11,612 bases of DNA, from the NCBI GenBank assembly GCA_964497475.1, contig CAZCDM010000072.1, forward strand, positions 1 through 11,612, read 5' to 3'. Positions within the stretch are counted from its first letter, which is position 1; the number at the start of each line of letters is the position of its first letter. Source of the stretch: CAZCDM01 sp964497475 (GTDB lineage Bacteria > Planctomycetota > Phycisphaerae > SM23-33). Shown piece by piece: positions 6,725 through 11,612 of the stretch. The position numbers were made by a program, and so were the translations under genes. Below the pieces are notes generated by a model, which was given only the letters and a program-made list of their open reading frames with translations, had not been told where the DNA came from and made no database searches.

Positions 6725-7654
6725 TTACCGCTTGGTGACGTTGGTGAACGTGCCGCGCCCGGTGTGGGCGAGGCGTCGCATGCGATCGACCCCGGCCGGT
6801 ACCTGCGAGCCGAAGTACATCGTGTGCAGCCGGGCCGAGGTTGGCAGGGCTCCCGCGGCGGAAACGGCACCGGGGGTCGTCGCCAGGCCGTCGCTGAGCA
6901 GCAGGATTGTCGTGGGCGTTTCAGCCAGTTTGGCCCGCGTCATGCGGATCGCCGCCGTCAGGGCTGAGTTGCCCGCCGGGCGGAGTTCCGCTGCGACCAG
7001 GGCGGCGAGGTTTTTGTCATCGGTGGGGATCTCGCGGGTCAGCGCGCCCTCGGCAAAGACGATCAGTCGGGCCGGCCGATCGGTGGGGATGGCTGCGAGG
7101 ATTTCGCCGAGGTTCTGCTGCACCCAGGCCCAGTGGCCGATCATTGACGCCGAGCGGTCCAGCAGGATGACCACCTCCGAGTCGGGTCGCTCGGCGAGGA
7201 CGGCTCGCAGGGCGGCGTTGAAGCGTGCGTCCTGCGGGGTGATGACGGGCTGGGCGGGCTGTGCAGGCCGGGCTGGGGTGTCGCTCTGGTTGGTGGGCGT
7301 CCACTGCAGGGGAGGTATGGCGGCCGGGGCGGCCGGGGCGGTCGCGTTGGTTTCGGCAGGGGGGCTGGCGTGCTGGTCAGTCGGCAGGGTGGCTGGCGAT
7401 GCGCTGCGCGGCTTGGCGGGGGGCTCGGCCGGGCTCGGCATGACTGGCTCGTCGACGCCGACCTGTTCGACCGGCGCGGGCCTGGCCGGCGGTGCGGGCT
7501 GGGTTGATCGGTGCTCTTCGGCGGAGTTGGCAGGCTGGGACTTGTCGGGCTGGGCCTGGCGGATGGCTTCGGCGATGGTCGGCTCGTCGACAGCGCCGGC
7601 CGGTGGCTGGGCCAAGGCGGCGGCGATGCAGAGGGACAGAAGCGTGATGCTCAT
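6725..7654 (-). CDS. Exported vWA domain protein with Pro/Ala-rich linker
   Basis: This 309-aa protein is probably exported and carries one vWA domain; its role is unknown. The ATG at 7654 is preceded on the minus strand by AAAGGAG with a 5-nt spacer. Residues 1-21 form a short signal peptide (SITLLSLCIAAALA), with few basic residues before the core. Residues about 40-135 are a Pro/Ala/Thr-rich, probably disordered linker. The vWA domain covers about 140-309: VVILLDRSASM gives a canonical DxSxS MIDAS (D166, S168, S170), followed by ARLIVFAEGA, NSALTAAI (the MIDAS Thr region) and ILLLSDG. It ends soon after the domain, with no membrane anchor seen. It converges on the HypA-like gene with 43 nt between stops and is divergent from rsmE. 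Confidence 0.87.
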   Translation of the reverse strand: MSITLLSLCIAAALAQPPAGAVDEPTIAEAIRQAQPDKSQPANSAEEHRSTQPAPPARPAPVEQVGVDEPVMPSPAEPPAKPRSASPATLPTDQHASPPAETNATAPAAPAAIPPLQWTPTNQSDTPARPAQPAQPVITPQDARFNAALRAVLAERPDSEVVILLDRSASMIGHWAWVQQNLGEILAAIPTDRPARLIVFAEGALTREIPTDDKNLAALVAAELRPAGNSALTAAIRMTRAKLAETPTTILLLSDGLATTPGAVSAAGALPTSARLHTMYFGSQVPAGVDRMRRLAHTGRGTFTNVTKR

Positions 7655-7675
7655 GGCTACTCCTTTCGGGGTCTC

Positions 7676-7704
7676 TGGTCAAGGTACTGCGGACATGATA
7701 CACT
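7676..7704 (+). promoter_or_regulatory. Weak putative promoter for rsmE
   Basis: TGGTCA (7676-7681) and TACACT (7699-7704) are 17 bp apart, each matching four of six consensus bases. The -10 overlaps the minus-strand -10 of the neighbouring gene, so the two divergent promoters would compete. Predicted leader is about 21 nt. Confidence 0.28.
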
Positions 7705-7723
7705 TGCCGCCAGCATAAGTGAA
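7695..7723 (-). promoter_or_regulatory. Putative sigma70 promoter for the exported vWA gene
   Basis: On the minus strand TTCACT (7718-7723) and TATCAT (7695-7700) are 17 bp apart, with four and five consensus matches. Transcription would start near 7688, leaving a leader of about 34 nt that contains the AAAGGAG ribosome-binding site. Confidence 0.42.
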
Positions 7724-7731
7724 CCATCCAC

Positions 7732-8460
7732 ATGAACGAATCTTCCGACCATCCTCGGCTGTACTGCTGCCCGCTTGTCGGCGGGGTGGTCGAACTCTCG
7801 GCCGAGGAGGCGAGGCACGCGGCGACGCTTCGGCTGGGTGCGGGCGATGCGGTGGAGCTGTTCGACGGGGCAGGGCAGGTCGCCGCCGGTGTGATCGAGC
7901 AGGCCTCCAGGCGACACGCGGCGGTGCGGGTCGAGCAGGTTTTGCAGGTGGCCCGGCCGGGGGGGGCGGTGGAGGTCGCCTTCGCCGTGCCGAAGCACAA
8001 GCGGATCGACTGGCTGATCGAAAAAGCGACCGAACTGGGGGCGGCGTCGCTTCGGCCGATTTGCTTTGAGCGCAGCGTGGCCGGGGGCGAGCAGCTCGGC
8101 GAGAACAAACGTAGCCGATGGGAATCGCATATCCTGGCGGCGGCGAAGCAGTCTCGCCGGGCCTGGCTGCCGGCGCTTCGCGAGATTACGCCCCTGGCGG
8201 AGCTGCTGGCCGATAAGGGCCTGCCGGCTGTGAGGATCGTTGGCGATACGACCGGCCAGCCCCGCCGGCTGAAGGACATCGACCTGCCGTCGGGCGAGCG
8301 GTGCGTGATTCTCGTTGGCCCGGAGGGTGGTTTCACGCCGGTTGAGCGGGAGCAGATCGCCGCGGCTGGCTTCTCGGCCGTCCGGCTGGGCGAAACCGTA
8401 TTACGAATCGAAACCGCCGCCGTCGCGTTGCTCGCGGCCGTCGCTGCGGTGAAACAATGA
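7732..8460 (+). CDS. rsmE: 16S rRNA (uracil-1498-N3)-methyltransferase RsmE
   Basis: RsmE methylates U1498 of 16S rRNA in the assembled 30S subunit using S-adenosylmethionine; it belongs to the SPOUT (trefoil-knot) superfamily. Length is 242 aa, normal for the family. The N-terminal PUA-like RNA-binding domain (about 10-75) shows HAATLRLGAGD and FDGAG. The SPOUT domain shows KHKRIDWLIEKATELG (88-103), AAKQSRR (137-143), and the knot motifs VGPEGGFT (195-202) and LGETVLRIETA (219-229), close to the family consensus LGxxILRxETA. No Shine-Dalgarno is evident before the ATG at 7732; the upstream promoter is weak. It begins a run of four same-strand genes, although a shared transcript with the next gene (60-nt gap) is only presumed. 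Confidence 0.95.
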   Translation: MNESSDHPRLYCCPLVGGVVELSAEEARHAATLRLGAGDAVELFDGAGQVAAGVIEQASRRHAAVRVEQVLQVARPGGAVEVAFAVPKHKRIDWLIEKATELGAASLRPICFERSVAGGEQLGENKRSRWESHILAAAKQSRRAWLPALREITPLAELLADKGLPAVRIVGDTTGQPRRLKDIDLPSGERCVILVGPEGGFTPVEREQIAAAGFSAVRLGETVLRIETAAVALLAAVAAVKQ

Positions 8461-8520
8461 ACCGCATGGGCCAAACGCCCACGCTGCGGCTGCCATCACT
8501 ACCACATAAAGGATGCTGCC

Positions 8521-8952
8521 ATGCTGAAAGGAATTAACCCGCTGCTGAGTCCCGAGCTGCTGAAGGTTCTCGCTGAGATGGGCCATGGCGACGAGATCGT
8601 CCTGGCCGACGCCCATTTTCCGGGTCATTCGCTCGGGCCTGACGTCATCCGGGCCGACGGGCTGAGGATACCGGCCCTGCTGGATGCGATTCTGCCGCTG
8701 TTCGAGCTGGACAGCTACTGCGAGAACCCCCTGGCGATGATGGCGGCGGTGCAGGGCGATGCGCTGGACCCGGCTGTCGAGGAATCGTACATGGCGTCGG
8801 TTTACAAGCACGTCGCCGACGCCAAGGCACCGCAGCGGATCGACCGATTCGACTTTTACGACCGGGCCGAGGACGCCTTCGCCGTGGTCATGACCGGCGA
8901 GACGGCGAAGTATGGCAATATCATTCTTGTAAAGGGCGTTACGCCCTACTGA
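8521..8952 (+). CDS. fucU: RbsD/FucU family sugar mutarotase (probable L-fucose mutarotase)
   Basis: Proteins of this family interconvert the alpha and beta anomers of free sugars; FucU acts on L-fucose and RbsD on ribose. The ATG at 8521 has AAAGGA at 8508-8513, 7 nt upstream. Length is 143 aa, typical of FucU. Visible signatures are MLKGINPLLSPELLKVLAEMGHGDEI-type N-terminus with the conserved H22 and D24, LADAHFPG, DRFDFYDRAEDAFAV, and the C-terminal YGNIILVKG with Y131 in the active-site segment. FucU is a better match than RbsD because of LLSPELL and the TGE-x-YGN ending. No fucose catabolic or transport gene is nearby, so the substrate is not settled by context. Confidence 0.88.
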   Translation: MLKGINPLLSPELLKVLAEMGHGDEIVLADAHFPGHSLGPDVIRADGLRIPALLDAILPLFELDSYCENPLAMMAAVQGDALDPAVEESYMASVYKHVADAKAPQRIDRFDFYDRAEDAFAVVMTGETAKYGNIILVKGVTPY

Positions 8953-8967
8953 GATAAGGATGGAACG

Positions 8968-9477
8968 ATGAAACGATCATTCGTGAGGCAGGCGGTATTG
9001 ATTGTGGTGATCTGCATGGCCTGGCTGCTGGGTCAGGCGTGGGGCGGGGCAGAGAAGACCCCGCCGCCCGCGACGGAGCACACGAGCACCCCGGCCGGCA
9101 AGCTGGCGGCGTGCAATCTCTTCAGCAGCTTTGCCTGCGTGGGGCTCACGGCCGATGGGTATGAGGCCGGCCTGTACAAGCCCGCCGACGTGCAGGACTA
9201 CATGAACGATCTGGAAAAGGTCCTCTCCGTCAGCATCGAGACGCTGGATGGCCTCGGCCCGGCCGGGACGAAACAGGCCGAGACGATCACCACCGGCGAG
9301 ATGATCGAGGCGTATCGCAGCCTCCAGACAGAGGCGAAGCTGCTGTGTGCCTACGCCGATGCACCGACCGGCGAGAAAAAGGTCGCCGACCGCAAGGCCT
9401 ATCGCGCGGGACGCGATGCATCGTGGAAGCGCATCAGCACGGTGCTGGGCATCGACAGCAGCGAGGCCCGACGGTGA
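8968..9477 (+). CDS. Small exported protein of unknown function
   Basis: I do not recognise this 169-aa protein. AAGGA at 8956-8960 lies 7 nt before the ATG at 8968, and the gene begins 15 nt after the mutarotase stop, so co-transcription is likely. Residues 1-26 form a signal peptide (KRSFVR, then a hydrophobic core VLIVVICMAWLLG, with possible cleavage near AWG|GAE). A short Pro/Thr spacer follows (31-43). The mature part is helical and charged, with two cysteines eight residues apart (C49, C57) and a third in LLCAYAD. Residues about 70-165 look like a helical bundle. The last codons overlap the next gene by four bases (GTGA). Confidence 0.75.
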   Translation: MKRSFVRQAVLIVVICMAWLLGQAWGGAEKTPPPATEHTSTPAGKLAACNLFSSFACVGLTADGYEAGLYKPADVQDYMNDLEKVLSVSIETLDGLGPAGTKQAETITTGEMIEAYRSLQTEAKLLCAYADAPTGEKKVADRKAYRAGRDASWKRISTVLGIDSSEARR

Positions 9478-9734
9478 TCGGCCGCAACGCAGGGCGGGCG
9501 GTTCTGGCTTGCGGCGTGTTGATCGCAGCCGTCGCGATGATGGTGAGCTGCTCGGACGAGGCGAAGGTGAAATCCTACTCCAGCGAGCAGGGCAGGGTGT
9601 TTCACCCGGATTTACAGGGCCTGGATCGCTGGGACGGCGGGCCGGGCAGTTCGTTTGATCTCGATGTGCGAGGCCCGCAGCGGTATTACCAGCCTCGTCA
9701 GCTTCCGGCCGGGTGGACCGGGCCGAGGCTGTGA
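9474..9734 (+). CDS. Small putative lipoprotein starting with GTG
   Basis: I propose this 86-aa gene from a GTG at 9474 that overlaps the previous stop as GTGA, with GAGG at 9463-9466 seven nt upstream. Reading the frame further upstream runs inside the preceding gene, so the GTG is preferred. Residues 1-26 look like a lipoprotein signal: Arg at 4 and 8, a hydrophobic stretch 9-24, then M23-V-S-C26 as lipobox followed by SDE. The mature part, about 60 residues, is polar and rich in Gly, Pro, Tyr and Arg (RYYQPRQLPAGWTGPRL at the end), with no recognised domain. C13 in VLAC is a less likely alternative lipid site because the hydrophobic core continues after it. It ends two bases before the tRNA-Thr/tuf promoter region. 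Confidence 0.65.
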   Translation: MIGRNAGRAVLACGVLIAAVAMMVSCSDEAKVKSYSSEQGRVFHPDLQGLDRWDGGPGSSFDLDVRGPQRYYQPRQLPAGWTGPRL

Positions 9735-9735
9735 G

Positions 9736-9791
9736 AAAAAACAAAAATTTTTAAGTATGGGGTTTGACAGCAGTTCGTAATTCCGTATACT
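9736..9791 (+). promoter_or_regulatory. Strong sigma70 promoter with UP-like element for tRNA-Thr/tuf
   Basis: TTGACA at 9764-9769 is a perfect -35; TATACT at 9786-9791 matches five of six -10 bases with a 16-bp spacer. Directly upstream, 9736-9754 holds A-runs and a T-run (A6-C-A5-T5-A2) at the position of an UP element, about -40 to -60 from a start near 9798. The bases after the -10 are GGGC, a GC-rich discriminator of the kind tied to stringent control. Confidence 0.8.
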
Positions 9792-9876
9792 GGGCAATTC
9801 TACCCGTCAGCCAAGGTGTCCGTGTGCATACACCACGCCTGCAAACAAACCGCTGGGCCGGTGGGTGGAGCGATAC

Positions 9877-9948
<72 letters not shown>

Positions 9949-10088
9949 TTGTGGTTCCGGTCGTACCGGAGCCGAATGAAAACTGACGTTGTACAAAGGG
10001 CCGGCCCCGGCCAGTTGTTCCGGGTGGCCGGGTATTCATAGAAACACAAGGTAAGTTAAAACCGCACCCGTTTGAAGGAGCACGAGTA
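9949..10088 (+). promoter_or_regulatory. Structured tRNA-tuf spacer and tuf leader
   Basis: The 140-nt spacer has several hairpins: TTCCGGT/ACCGGAG at 9955-9971 with a 3-nt loop (outer pair T-G), GGCCG/CGGCC at 9999-10012 with a 4-nt loop, and CCGG repeats at 10020-10032. The GC-rich part is followed by an A-rich stretch and the ribosome-binding site GAAGGAG ending at 10080, 8 nt before tuf. Neither hairpin has a T-run, so read-through into tuf is expected; processing signals are possible. Confidence 0.45.
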
Positions 10089-11291
<1,203 letters not shown>

Positions 11292-11298
11292 GTGGATC

Positions 11299-11466
11299 AT
11301 GGCCAAGTCCAAAGCGCGAGAATATGTCTGGATGCAGTGCACGTCGTGCAAGGATTTGAACTACCGCACGAACGTTCGCACGCAGGGCGGCGCTCCGAAG
11401 CTGGAGCTGGAAAAATACTGCCCCCGCGAGCGGAAACGCACCACCCACAAGCTGAAACGCAAGTAA
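11299..11466 (+). CDS. rpmG: 50S ribosomal protein bL33
   Basis: This 55-aa basic protein is bL33 of the large ribosomal subunit. It starts at the ATG at 11299, 7 nt after the tuf stop, with AGGTGG at 11290-11295 as ribosome-binding site, so it is co-transcribed with tuf. The sequence runs MAKSKAREYVWMQCTSC, NYRT, LELEKYCPRERKRTTHK. The first zinc pair, C14-x2-C17, is present; of the second pair only C41 remains, the fourth position being Glu44 (C-P-R-E). It is therefore between the zinc-binding and zinc-free forms of the family. The order tuf-rpmG-tRNA-Trp supports the call. Confidence 0.95.
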   Translation: MAKSKAREYVWMQCTSCKDLNYRTNVRTQGGAPKLELEKYCPRERKRTTHKLKRK

Positions 11467-11482
11467 CGTAACCGAAGCAACT

Positions 11483-11527
11483 GCCCGGTGCGGCGATGGG
11501 TTTTCAACGCTCGTCGCTGCGCCGGGC
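11483..11527 (+). terminator. Long hairpin between rpmG and tRNA-Trp
   Basis: The arms 11483-11496 and 11514-11527 form 14 continuous pairs, two of them G-T, around a 17-nt loop. Only a short CGTGCTTT follows, not a real T-tract. It could act as a partial terminator or attenuator after rpmG, or as an RNase processing signal before the tRNA. I see no clear promoter between it and the tRNA. Confidence 0.5.
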
Positions 11528-11556
11528 CGTGCTTTATCCAACTGAATAGTGACCAT

Positions 11557-11612
<56 letters not shown>

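Noticed and set aside
6720..7718. 332-aa open frame on the + strand
   Set aside because: It is opposite the second vWA gene, which has a clear ribosome-binding site, signal peptide and DxSxS motif.
7377..8474. 365-aa open frame on the minus strand
   Set aside because: It runs through rsmE and the start of the vWA gene in another frame and has no domain of its own.
9815..9834. GGTGT/ACACC repeat in the tRNA-Thr leader
   Set aside because: Only five pairs with a 10-nt loop, and a competing GTGT/ACAC fold; no evidence that it is more than chance structure.

Overview
The window looks like a chromosomal segment of a GC-rich planctomycete, possibly of the Phycisphaerae type; this is inferred. The best marker is the EF-Tu at 10089-11291. 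Its switch I carries a five-residue insertion and a rewritten RGITI motif, which I recall from planctomycete EF-Tu. Two exported von Willebrand factor A (vWA) proteins and a HEAT/zinc-finger exported protein also fit that lineage. No insertion sequence, phage gene or CRISPR array is visible.

Left block (3-3548, + strand): signalling. A hybrid histidine kinase, cut by the left edge (ATPase, degenerate receiver, intact receiver, HPt), overlaps by 13 nt a response regulator with a GGDEF diguanylate cyclase output. A hairpin-bearing gap leads to a stand-alone protein resembling the CarH cobalamin-binding module, without the axial histidine and without a DNA-binding domain. Together they read as a phosphorelay ending in c-di-GMP, plus a divergent cobalamin-fold partner.

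Middle block (3570-7654): a large minus-strand exported protein (RanBP2-like zinc finger, HEAT-like helices, vWA) is divergent from hisB (+). Both genes have recognisable sigma70-type promoters, with three inverted repeats between them. hisB overlaps by one base a 100-aa protein shaped like HypA but without metal ligands. A second exported vWA protein converges on it from the minus strand.

Right-middle block (7732-9734, + strand): rsmE (16S rRNA m3U1498 methyltransferase), a FucU/RbsD-type sugar mutarotase, and two small exported proteins of unknown function, the second probably a lipoprotein. Gaps are short and each gene after rsmE has a Shine-Dalgarno sequence.

Right block (9736-11612, + strand): translation. 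A strong promoter with an A/T-rich UP-like element drives tRNA-Thr(GGT), tuf, rpmG and, after a long hairpin, tRNA-Trp(CCA), which is cut by the right edge. This matches the widespread bacterial order tuf-rpmG-trnW-secE-nusG, so secE and nusG probably follow outside the window. Most long open frames antisense to these genes are high-GC shadows.
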